DNA of 64,000 nt from Blumeriella jaapii (Eukaryota; Ascomycota; Leotiomycetes; Helotiales; Drepanopezizaceae), in NCBI GenBank assembly GCA_009599575.1, contig VWND01000064.1, positions 930,001 to 994,000 on the forward strand. The letters are read 5' to 3'. Positions 31,192-40,508 of this stretch are shown here, in pieces (positions within the stretch are counted from its first letter, which is position 1; each line of letters starts with the position of its first letter). The notes under the pieces are model-generated. The model was not told where the DNA came from. It worked only from the letters and a program-made list of their open reading frames with translations, and searched no databases. A program made the translations under genes and the position numbers.

Positions 31192-34119
31192 CTAGCGAAA
31201 GAGCCCCAGCGTCCCCTCCAGCTTCGTCAACATCTCCTCCCTCTCACCGACAGGCGTGCTCAGCGCCGTGACAGCGCCGCCGGCTCCCACATGCCACGTC
31301 TCCGTCTCCGCCCCGCGGCCCGCTGCTCCTCCCTCACGCAGCTCCCCGTTTCCCTCCTCGTCCTCATCCTCCCACTTGAACAAGCAGCGGATACAGACAC
31401 TCCAGTCCCCTCTCCCTCCCACGTCCGCATACCCCACCACCCCGCTGTACAAGCTCCTCTCCCTCCCCTCCTCGACCTGCTGCAGGATCTCACAGCTGCG
31501 TTTCTTGGGCGCGCCCGTCATGCTACCAGGCGGGAGACTCGCGGACAGTATGTCTAATCCCGTGTACCTCTCTCTTGTCGCTTTCTCGCCACCGCGGCCG
31601 GACGTCGACGTCGGCGGCGAGGAAGAAGCAATCGAGTCCGTCGACGACGACGCCGAAGATGCCGTGGAGGCAGCAGGCGGCTGGGGAATACGGCCGCGCA
31701 CGATGGAGATCATCTGGAAGACGCTCTTGTACTCCTCGACCACCATCAGTCGTGGCACCTCGACGTTGCCCGCGCCGCACACGCCGTGAAGATCGTGACG
31801 TACCAGGTCGACAATCATCAGGTTCTCTGCTTTCTCTTTGGGCACGTCGAGGAGTTTCTTCGCCTGCTCTAGGGCGGACACTGTGAGGGACTTGCGGACG
31901 GTGCCTTTCATGGGACGGAGTTCGCACGTGCTGGGCGTGTAGGCAAGGAATCGCTCGGGGGACGCCGAGATGAACGTCAGCGGGCCAAGCTTGAGAAAAG
32001 AGGCGAACGGCGCGGGTTGTTTGGTGCGGAGGGTGTTGTAGATGGACCAAGGTGTGGGTGTCCGGGGAGATTTGGAGAGCGTGATGAGGGTTTGGTCTGT
32101 GAGGCATAGTTCGTACGAGTTTCCGGCGCGGATGGAGGACTGGCAAGACAATACTTTTGATTCGTAGGTTGAGTTGAGAGGCGTCTGGATGGAGAGGACG
32201 GATGATTTGATATCGGTAGATGTGGGAGATGGCAGCGCGGGTTTAAGGTGTGTAATGGGGCATTTGGGCGCGTCGTAAGCAGCCTTGCTTTTGACCTGAG
32301 CATGAAAGAGTCGCCCATACATTAGGGTGTTGTTTAGAAGCTGCGTTATAACGTTGAGATCATCGCGTGGCCGATACTGCGCTGTTGCGAAGCCTGCATA
32401 GGCACCGTCCGAGGGGTAAACGTGTAACGCGTGGGGTAGTGCGATGCCTCTCTTAAGCATCTTGTCAATAATTTCGCTCTTTTCTGCACCAGGCAGTAGA
32501 TTCGACAAAGTGACCGTACAAGGTACATAACTCTCTTCGGGTAGAAATTTGGCTTCTAATTTGGCGACGATTTCGTCCATCCATTCGCCGACTTCCTCTG
32601 AAGCCTCAGCATGTGCCAGTTGTTGAAGATAGATTCGATTCTGGACATGGTCCACGACGAGACTCTTCTCAACCCAAGCGAAACAGAGATCTGGGCGACA
32701 GTGCTGCCGGCCCTTGGGGTCGGGCGACACTTCTATTCCTTCGAGCCCGAGTTCGTAGGTTGTGTAGCCCATAAAGCCACCCCAGAACGGGGAGTCTGGG
32801 TTCCCATCTTCAACTTTTCGTTCCTCCAAGTAGCGAGCGAGGTATGGCCAGATCCCTCCATGAGATTTAGCGTTCAAATGGACAGCTTCCCGCGGCTGGC
32901 CATGCCCTCGAGGGCGGGCGATAGTGATGTCCTGCTTCTCAGCAGTATACTCGATCCTCGTAGAGTGGCTGATGTTCAACCCAATAATAGAATATCGCCC
33001 TCGTACATCTACGCCCCCAGTATGCTTCTCGTTTGCGTTTGAAGAGTCAAGAATGATTTGATCCTGTCCTGAATCCTGAATGGTCTCAACGATCTCGGGT
33101 ACTGATATACTCGCCGGTATATCTATACAGCGCGAATGGCATATTGCTCCGTGAAATTCAATATGATGGCGAGTGAAAGGAAGTCGACGTTCCACACTTC
33201 GCTGACTTTGGCTCAGGAGACTATCGCGTGTGACGCACTGCCCCTCGATCGGCCCCTCTGCAGTGGCTTGCAATCTCTGTTTCTGAATGTTCCATGCCTG
33301 GGCCCGCCTGAACCAGTTGTTGATGACTTTCGTGCTTTCTGGACTTGTACATATAGACTCGGGGTGGTATTGAAGAGCCCAGAACGGCTTCGTCTTGTGC
33401 TGCACTCCAACCAGCACCCTCTCGTCCAAAATCCCCGAGTCGTTTTCTCGAGCCAAGTCGTGCTCTGCCCAAGCCAGAGGCAGCAAATCCGGACATTGAG
33501 CTGTAGCCTTCCACTTCTTGGTATTCCAATCCCTCTCTTCGATCGAGTCTTGCCCGATGTCCGCACACAAGCTTTGGTACAACGTTGCCTGGACTTCTTC
33601 CACCCCCTCGAAGATCCCACCGAGCCCATTGTCCTCGCCATCCCTGACATGTTCAATGTTCCTAATGATCCCATGCTGTGGACCCTTCAACCTGCCCACG
33701 CTCCCGCCAAATTCCAAGCACAGACTCTGGAAGCCCAGACAGATTCCCAGGACCGGCACCAATTCAGCCTCCGGCAACCTCCAAATCCTCCTCATTATGC
33801 CCACATCTTCTTCCTTTGCTGGATGCCCCGGTCCGGGACCGCAAACAACCGCTGCATAATGCCGGAGCTCAGCATGCAAGGCCTCATCCGAGGAGAGCGC
33901 GGCGTTGTCGATGTGGATGGTGCGGATGGAGGCGTTGAGGGTTGTGGCGAGCAGCGAAATAATATTGTTGGAGAAGCTGTCGTAGGCGTCGATGAAGAGG
34001 ATGAGGGGTTTGGGTGAGTGCATCGTGACCCCCGGGGTTCTCGATTTGTGTGTTCTGTTCTTCCTGTACGGGTTCTGAGGTTTTTCGAACAGAAGAGGAA
34101 GTTCGATGGGAGCGGTCAA
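31192..34119 (-). CDS. ABZ1: Fused para-aminobenzoate (ADC) synthase
   Basis: An uninterrupted 975-aa ORF. The N-terminal third is a class I glutamine amidotransferase: LFIDAYDSFSNNI, VCGPGPGHP, the nucleophile loop LGICLGFQSLC and the His-Glu pair in LQYHPES. The C-terminal half is the chorismate-binding domain: SYELCLTDQTLITL, FISASPERFL, the PMKGTVRKS motif (the Lys marks aminodeoxychorismate synthase rather than anthranilate synthase), NLMIVDLVRHDLHGVCG and LPPGSMTGAPKKRSCEIL. The enzyme makes 4-amino-4-deoxychorismate from chorismate and glutamine, the first step to p-aminobenzoate and folate. The fused layout is the usual fungal one. Two starts are possible: 34119 (MTAPIEL) or 34023 (MHSPKPLILF, closer to the domain); the longer has 32 extra basic residues. 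Insertions in the C-terminal domain are Ser-rich. Confidence 0.95.
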   Translation of the reverse strand: MTAPIELPLLFEKPQNPYRKNRTHKSRTPGVTMHSPKPLILFIDAYDSFSNNIISLLATTLNASIRTIHIDNAALSSDEALHAELRHYAAVVCGPGPGHPAKEEDVGIMRRIWRLPEAELVPVLGICLGFQSLCLEFGGSVGRLKGPQHGIIRNIEHVRDGEDNGLGGIFEGVEEVQATLYQSLCADIGQDSIEERDWNTKKWKATAQCPDLLPLAWAEHDLARENDSGILDERVLVGVQHKTKPFWALQYHPESICTSPESTKVINNWFRRAQAWNIQKQRLQATAEGPIEGQCVTRDSLLSQSQRSVERRLPFTRHHIEFHGAICHSRCIDIPASISVPEIVETIQDSGQDQIILDSSNANEKHTGGVDVRGRYSIIGLNISHSTRIEYTAEKQDITIARPRGHGQPREAVHLNAKSHGGIWPYLARYLEERKVEDGNPDSPFWGGFMGYTTYELGLEGIEVSPDPKGRQHCRPDLCFAWVEKSLVVDHVQNRIYLQQLAHAEASEEVGEWMDEIVAKLEAKFLPEESYVPCTVTLSNLLPGAEKSEIIDKMLKRGIALPHALHVYPSDGAYAGFATAQYRPRDDLNVITQLLNNTLMYGRLFHAQVKSKAAYDAPKCPITHLKPALPSPTSTDIKSSVLSIQTPLNSTYESKVLSCQSSIRAGNSYELCLTDQTLITLSKSPRTPTPWSIYNTLRTKQPAPFASFLKLGPLTFISASPERFLAYTPSTCELRPMKGTVRKSLTVSALEQAKKLLDVPKEKAENLMIVDLVRHDLHGVCGAGNVEVPRLMVVEEYKSVFQMISIVRGRIPQPPAASTASSASSSTDSIASSSPPTSTSGRGGEKATRERYTGLDILSASLPPGSMTGAPKKRSCEILQQVEEGRERSLYSGVVGYADVGGRGDWSVCIRCLFKWEDEDEEGNGELREGGAAGRGAETETWHVGAGGAVTALSTPVGEREEMLTKLEGTLGLFR

Positions 34120-36073
34120 GCATTGCAGAATAGCTTAGAAAAGCTTAGCGAGAGGCTCCTGGTATGTTGTTAGTTGCTTTTGGTGACGATCTCTTCCCGA
34201 CAATTCGGAACTTTACAAGCATCACTTTGTGTATACTTCTATCTTGTCGATCTGTGTGTGTCGACGGATGGATTTCAGTGGGAAAATACCGCTTTCACAG
34301 TGTAAAAGATTCATCTCAAAGCACTTGGAAAATCCTACTTTGATGTGGAAAGATGTACAAAGGCTGACTGCAATTCTGGTAGCTGATTGTTGCTTCGATT
34401 GGTTCAAGTAGAAGACTCCTTCTCCGAATCTGATCGTGGAAAAACTCATGCATGGGAGCTTCTGATCTTGATAAGATAGGTAATATCTCGACCTCGGTTG
34501 TCACACAATGCAGTGTAACGGGTGTAACAGCCACGGTATCGAGACAAACCAGGCTGGCAAAGGCAGAAAATGTGATCACGGCGTTTCCCTGAGAGGTTTG
34601 AAACGCAAGTTATTTTTGGAAGCAATTGATGCAAGGAGAATGTTGTTTCCTTTGCCAGATTTCAAGCAATTTCAAACTGTCTTATCAGCAGATGAGTCTT
34701 GCGTTGCACCTTGTGAAATTTAAATACCCTGTCGGATCTAAGTTCATACATATCATAGAAAGAGATTGCCAGACGGTTTAGGCATGGGATGCCTAGGATT
34801 GCAGCTTGTTTTGATGTTTTATCAATTTGCAAGATTTACACATCCCCAGACTAACAAAACAGCAACGATTATCTAGCCAAGAACCTTATAACGTCCGAAG
34901 TATTCTTTTACACTTTTCTTATCCTGCTACGTTTATCAAAAGCCCAAGGCTATGGATGCACGACTTTAGACTTCATGTCTCGTTCCAAGAGTCTGGAGTT
35001 AGAATATTGATACTACAAGTTGCTTGTACTTCACCAGATACAGAGGTCCAACCTTCGAAAGCAGAAACAGCCGCACTACTAACACCACCATCATTAACCC
35101 CCAAACAACCAGTAACCGAGGAAGCCGTGAGTAGGAGTATAAGACGCTTCCGAAAGCTGTGCTCGATTAGGAAGCTGTGCTGATCTGGCAGCTTCTCTGG
35201 AGAGACCTGGGCCCAGTTTTAATCCAGTGTTTCGTTTTCCCCACCTTGTTCCGGCCCCAACCCGCCAACTTCATCAACATCCACCCTCAATGAATGCTCA
35301 GTGCACTCCAACTTATCGTGAAAGCTAACGTGAGTGATATTATCATCTGGCGAGCAGTTTTTAACTCTCTGGCACCTTTGTTAAGGAGAATCAAGCAAGT
35401 TAGGGTCACCTCTCAACCAAGCTTCGCTCCCTTCTCTCACATCCTGCACAGCTTCGGCAGATCTTCGAACTGGTCTTCGAGAAAGTCTGACCAAGGCAAT
35501 CAATCAATTTTCATGATTGCCAGAAATCTGGTTGCCGTGGTGGAGTCAAGTTGATAGCCTGGAGTGAGCAAGATTCTCGCCTCCCTCTGCATCAGCCCTT
35601 CCTCTTCTGCTATACCTTTTCCTCCGGTCAATGACAAGTTGCTGATGATCCTCGAAGAACAGATCGAGGTTTTGGCATCCTTTCCATCTTCGTGCGATGT
35701 GTCGCCGTAAAGCTCAACGCGACGAGCTTCCAAGCGCAGCGTACATCACCTGCGTCCTATTCAATACACACCAACATCCCCACCGCCAGTAACTTGTCCT
35801 CTCTGTCTCTCTCATAAAAGAATTCTAATGCAAGGATGTACATAAATCCTAGAGCGAATGCAGAATGCTGCACGACTTAGTGTCCCGAGGACCGTGAAGA
35901 TGGTTTCCGAAACAAGATCATCAACCATCACTCTATTTCTCATACAGCAAGTAGCAAGTGGTTATCTTGTCAGAGCCCGGAGGATGCTGGCAAGGTTTCC
36001 TGCCCGGCTTTCCGCACGGGACGAGCTTAATCCTCGAGGTGGCCTCGACACATCACTGCAGATGTCAAGCTGG
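34120..36073. other. Gene-poor region with coding-like fragments
   Basis: No intact gene. On the + strand there are coding-like stretches in different frames: around 35035-35180 (contains SLTPKQPVTEEAVSRSIRRF), 35294-35554 (contains DIIIWRAVFNSLAPLLRRIK) and 35565-35709 (contains NDKLLMILEEQIEVLASF). They may be pieces of one decayed gene; I recognise no domain. Confidence 0.35.
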
Positions 36074-36316
36074 CTATTCGATCTTGTCGAGCAAATGAAA
36101 CTGGTAAGTTTTTGAAACTCCCTGACACCCGGCCTTCCCGGTGCTCCGCCCCTCTGACTTGAGCGGCTCGATAGCGCGTACATCGGGCATCCTTTCTTGA
36201 CCTTCAAGATCCAAATCAGGTAGAGAGCCGATAGAGGGAGCCGCATAAGTACAGCACGCCACGACAGCCAGTAACGAGATCGAGAACGCAATGGACATGG
36301 GTACAACTACGCTCAT
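36074..36316 (-). CDS. Possible small secreted protein
   Basis: A minus-strand ORF of 80 aa. The N-terminus (MSVVVPMSIAFSISLLAVVA, then CCTYA) has the charge-poor hydrophobic core and small-residue end of a signal peptide, with likely cleavage before APSIGSLPD; an in-frame Met at residue 7 is the likelier start. The mature ~55 residues are polar with one Cys. An acceptor-like TTACCAG sits inside the ORF, and the alternative frame beyond it stays open to 35962 with another Cys, so a second exon is possible. The antisense frame is also open, so this call is weak. Function unknown. Confidence 0.35.
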   Translation of the reverse strand: MSVVVPMSIAFSISLLAVVACCTYAAPSIGSLPDLDLEGQERMPDVRAIEPLKSEGRSTGKAGCQGVSKTYQFHLLDKIE

Positions 36317-37271
36317 GGAACGAAAGAGAAACGTAATTCTTCAAACTCATACTAATCGCATCGAGCTGACAGGCTCAGATGACGACTCGGGCAGAGATAC
36401 TAGTCGTGGAGCGCCGTCGCTGATCAGCAGCTTTCTTCCGCGACTGCCAATCAGCTCGGTCAAGATCTCGCTTTGAAACGCGACCCTACCAAGCGATTTT
36501 GACGAGGCAAACTCCACTAGTTTTGGCTCGTCGGTTCTTTTAGAACAAGTGACACCAGATCAATTCCTTGCTCTGTGGAATCCCTCTACCTTTCTCGTCA
36601 TAGTGATTCAACTGACATTGCTTAGGTCGAGAATGCTATGCGCATCTCATCCCCGCGATTACAGCCCCCTCGGTACACTTCCCCCACAACCGTGATGAGC
36701 AGTCCACACAACAACGAAACAACGAACGTAGTGCACACGACAACGGTAACAGATACATGCAAAACCTCCAGTCTCGATCATCATCTCGATTGCTTCCGCT
36801 CACAGTGGCAATGTCAAGAAAAAACTGAGGATCAACACAACTATGGCAACAGAGAAAGAGGAACACCTAGTAGGGCGAGGCCAAGTTGCCATTTGATTGA
36901 TTTTGAGAGTTGTGTGGAAAGAACAAGAGAAGAGGAGAGATGTGAAACGGAATGATGACGGCCAGGTGGGCTTGATGTGCTCGCATAGCAGAACACTGTG
37001 GCTTATCAGCAATTTATGGAAAGGGATTTGGAGGACTGTTTATTCTGTATTTCCTGATCTGATGCAGCGATCCTTCGCAAATCCATCGTGAATACCGTGC
37101 GCTGCGTAATGCAAACCCAACGCCTCGAAACTACAAACCCAGCCCTCGTTCCACGTACATCTCACGTAGCCCGCCAGTCAAGGTACCTATCGGTTTTCTG
37201 TCGGAAGTCGATGAAGCAGCATGCCCGAGTAGACATGAAGCATCAAGAAATGATGGATCAGTAATGGCCGT
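36317..37271. other. Intergenic, nothing recognised
   Basis: Only short, unconvincing ORFs on both strands; contains the 3' flank of SEC22. Confidence 0.5.
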
Positions 37272-38570
37272 TCACCAGAAGAATCTCCAGTACATGAAGA
37301 TCAAGATGAACAGGCCGAGTCCGCCAAGCGGTCCGTACTGCTTCAGCAGCAACTCCCAGTTGATACGGACAGCAGCCTTACGATACTTGCTCGCATCCTC
37401 GCGAAGGCGCGAGCTGACCTCGCCCATGCGCTCCAGGCTGTCGCCGCGGTACAGCAAGTCCTCGATGTTCTTCTTCATGACCTTGGTGACGTCGCTGAGC
37501 TCGTCGTTCAGCTTGTCGAGGTTCTGCGTGGCCCGCGTATCCGAGTACGTGCCCTTGGTGCGGCTAATGAACGTATCAAACTCCATGAAGGCGTAGGGCC
37601 GCATGGTCGGCGACTGCAGCTGCTGGGACGGGTACGTGGTGCTGAACTCCTTGGAGAGGTCGGAGAGGTAGGTGAAGGCGAGTTTGCGTGGGTAGGAGGT
37701 TGCGGTTATGCAGAGGTAGATGATCTCTTGGAAGATGAGGTAGCTAGAGCAGCTTCGTTAGATTGTGATTTGCCGATTTGAGGTTCGAGCTATAATGACG
37801 AAGAGTGATGGAAGTGTCGAGACTCTTGGGAAGGCTTTGGCTTGATAACCGTGCTATAGTGCTTGTAGCATTTGATCGTTTGGCAAATGACAGCCATATT
37901 TGTGAAAGACGGCTTAGTAGCCATGATACTTTTTTCGGGATGTGTGATCTTGCTTGGAAGCTGTATTGCAAGCCGTGCAAGATACCATGGGAAGTTGCTT
38001 AAACAGCGCTAAAACCCCCACCGAGGGCCACAAGGTGCCAAAACGCTCTCGAAGCTTGTGGCACTCCAGAAGCAAAAAAAAAACAATACACTCGATAGCA
38101 AGAGCAACTTGCTCCATCCTCGAAGGGAGGTGTCCCGCCAACAAGTAGCAGGAGCCTTTCCAGGTACGGACATTGAAGCCATTACCGACAATGACACCTT
38201 GTCGAACAAGAGAGATTTCACAGATATGCATCTGCTTTCAAACTCCCCAGCCCCAGATGCTACCTCCAATATCGAATATATGAGAGGACGGTACATACTG
38301 GAATGTATATTGGCTGCTCTCCACGGTGGCTTGTGACTCGGAGCCTCTGTTCAATCGTCGGAGAACTTGCTTGACCTGGGTCTTGATCTCATCAAGAGAT
38401 GGATCATTCTACACTGACTGTCAGTATGTGCATTCCACAGGTAGATTGAGCTGCGCACTCCCTCGTCGGCGCAGAGCATAAGGCCTGGAGACGTCAATTA
38501 GTTACCGCAACTTCTATCTGATTTCTGCAAGCATACCATCCAGCCGAGCGATCTGCGTAGCGTATATCAT
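37272..38570 (-). CDS. SEC22: R-SNARE Sec22
   Basis: Four exons on the minus strand: 38570-38537, 38484-38459, 38408-38299 and 37743-37272, giving 213 aa, the usual Sec22 length. The N-terminal longin domain starts MIYATQIARLDGLMLCADEG, continues LDEIKTQVKQVLRRL and ESSQYTFHYLIFQEIIYLCI, then TSYPRKLAFTYLSDLSKEF. The SNARE motif spans about residues 130-190 (NLDKLNDELSDVTKVMKKNI, DLLYRGDSLERMGEVSSRL, with the zero-layer Arg in LLYRGDS) and ends in a tail anchor (GPLGGLGLFILIFMYWRFFW). Sec22 mediates fusion of ER- and Golgi-derived vesicles. Exon 2 is only 26 nt, and the last intron is 555 nt, ten times the usual size here. Exon 1-3 joins rest on GT-AG sites plus homology I recognise, not transcripts. 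Confidence 0.9.
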
Positions 38571-39052
38571 CTTGTGCTGGTTTTCTTGATCTGTTCTTCA
38601 AGCAGAGTTCTGTTCCTGATTCTCGAGGCTGCGCGGCAGCCAGCTGTTGACAATTGTTGTTTGCTCTCCTATGCAGATCGAAAGTCAACCGACTGGGACT
38701 TTGCAGAAAAAAGGAAGATCAACACGGGTCGACCTTGATTTGATCCAAGATTGATTATCAACGATGCAAACTGACATTCAGGGGATGATAAAGCGTGGCA
38801 TTGATATTGTCTTGTCCAGACCAGATCTGTGTCAGCCTTGTTGTCGGAAATTTATTTTTCCGAAAAGCTGCACAACATGGAAATATCCCGCCTTACAATT
38901 CAGGCTTCCATGAGCTACTAGTTCGGAACGTGATCTGACACGTGCATACAGCTTCGAGGTCCTTCCACTTCGGAACAACAGCTCGATCTCATCTTCACTT
39001 CTGTTTCCCTCGACGTATCGTTCTCTTTCGACCGTCGACACAATCATCAAAT
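38571..39052. promoter_or_regulatory. Divergent upstream region SEC22 / unknown gene
   Basis: 482 bp between two divergent start codons. CACGTG occurs near 38940 and pyrimidine-rich sequence precedes the + strand ATG. No other gene is seen. Confidence 0.45.
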
Positions 39053-40057
39053 ATGCCTCACGCAATCGCTGATGAGAATCCTCTCCCAAACAGCCCCAGA
39101 CATGTTGAAAACAACGGTGAATCTCCTGCTCCTCCTGCTCCCGTTACGCCAGAAGCAAACTCTTCGAGGGGATCGAATACCGCGTCTGGAGATGTACATT
39201 TGGTAAGCGCTCATACTCTTCAACGCCCTCAATGATACATGGATGCCTTTTACTAATTCCATTCAAGAATCCTCATCGAGCCTACGCCAGTGACGCCAGG
39301 CTTGCTGCCGCGTTTGGTACAGAGCTTGTTCTTTCATCCTGCAGCGAGAACAGCTATATCCCAACCCCGTTTAATACACCCAATACTTCTCCGTTTGCTG
39401 CTACGCGCCGTCCGCCAGCTTCCAGTGGCCCTGCCCCCAGTCAACGTGGTAGCCCAAGTCAACTCGGTGCTCGACAATCGGGAGGTGGTCCAAAGAAAAA
39501 GATTAAGTTCACCGTTAAGCCCAAGGCCAAGACTGCAAAGGAGAAGATCTTGGATAACCCAGAAAAGTCCATTAGCTCTAGCAAGTCCCCACTCTACGAG
39601 GAGGACGTTCTGGTAAAGATCCAACAGCTTTTCCTAGTTACTTGCGCGTACTAATCCCGTTCAATTGCAGAACATTCTGAGTCACGCAGATGCCCAGACT
39701 ATTCTTGAGAAAGCTACCGTCGACGACGGCATTTCGAATGGCGCTCTAAGTGGTATCCCGCAGAAGGAATTAAGGCAGGCGGCAGACGATTTCACAAGTG
39801 ATGGAATTGCTGGCCTTAACAATGGATCTTTCTTGGAGGACGCTTTCGAGGCTCACGTGCTTCGAGGACGTGGTGACTTCGATGAGTTCTTACAATGGAA
39901 GTTCGACAACATCTGGGGAATCGAGGGGGACGGGGTCAAGGGGAATGCTGTCGAAGGGGCCGCGGTCGAGGAGGACGCGGTCGAGGAGGACGCGGTCGAG
40001 GGGAGCGCGGTAGAGTCTGAGGAGAAGGCTACGGAGGCTGCTATGGAGGTTATTTAG
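39053..40057 (+). CDS. Unknown protein with basic centre and acidic repeat tail
   Basis: Three exons, 39053-39202, 39268-39612 and 39671-40057 (GTAAGC/AAG and GTAAAG/CAG junctions), give 293 aa; all joins are in phase 0. Residues 1-50 are Pro/Ser/Asn-rich and look disordered. The middle has a Thr/Pro-rich stretch and a basic patch (GGGPKKKIKFTVKPKAK). The last exon holds a probably helical domain (ILSHADAQTILEKATVDDGI, IPQKELRQAADDF, DAFEAHVLRGRGDFDEFLQW) and ends in Val-Glu-Glu-Asp-Ala repeats coded by a 15-bp tandem repeat at 39955-40015. I do not recognise the family. Basic plus acidic low-complexity sequence would suit a nuclear protein, but that is a guess. Confidence 0.75.
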
Positions 40058-40184
40058 AAGGCTGAGCATGAGGCTGTGGACGAGGCTGAAACTCGGGCTT
40101 TGCAACTGTTAATGTTTTTTGTGTTCTCGAGATACCCAGGGCGTCTCCGGGTGGAATGGATAAATAAATGCAACGCAGCTGTTT

Positions 40185-40508
40185 TCGGAAAGCGATATTC
40201 ACATCGGTTCAACTTCAATTTCGTATCAAAGATTTTGAAATGAAAATAACACTCATCAGGGTTCAATTTCAGTTTCGAGCTGAGAGTATTCGAATACCTC
40301 AAAAACGATAATTATTTGGCTCAATGTCATTCTCAGACGATATGTTTTGGAAAGAAAACGACACTCACTTCGGTTCAAAGTCACATTCATGTCGAGGACT
40401 TTTTGAAATCAAAATCAAAATTTGTTCCAGCTCAAAAAAAATTCCGAAATCAACATTCAATTTGGTTCAATATCCTTTTGTAAAAACGGCGTTCATTCCG
40501 ACTTGATG
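40185..40508 (+). repeat. Degenerate ~55-65-bp tandem repeat
   Basis: Five to six diverged copies share a core of the form CACTCAYTTCGGTTCAA followed by TTTTGAAA-type sequence. Core starts are near 40189 (ATTCACATCGGTTCAACTTC), 40249 (CACTCATCAGGGTTCAATTT), 40366 (CACTCACTTCGGTTCAAAGT), 40459 (CATTCAATTTGGTTCAATAT) and 40492 (CGTTCATTCCGAC). It directly follows the unknown 3-exon gene. Confidence 0.7.

Noticed and set aside
33136..34017. 293-codon + ORF antisense to ABZ1
   Set aside because: The minus frame carries the amidotransferase motifs; this is its shadow.
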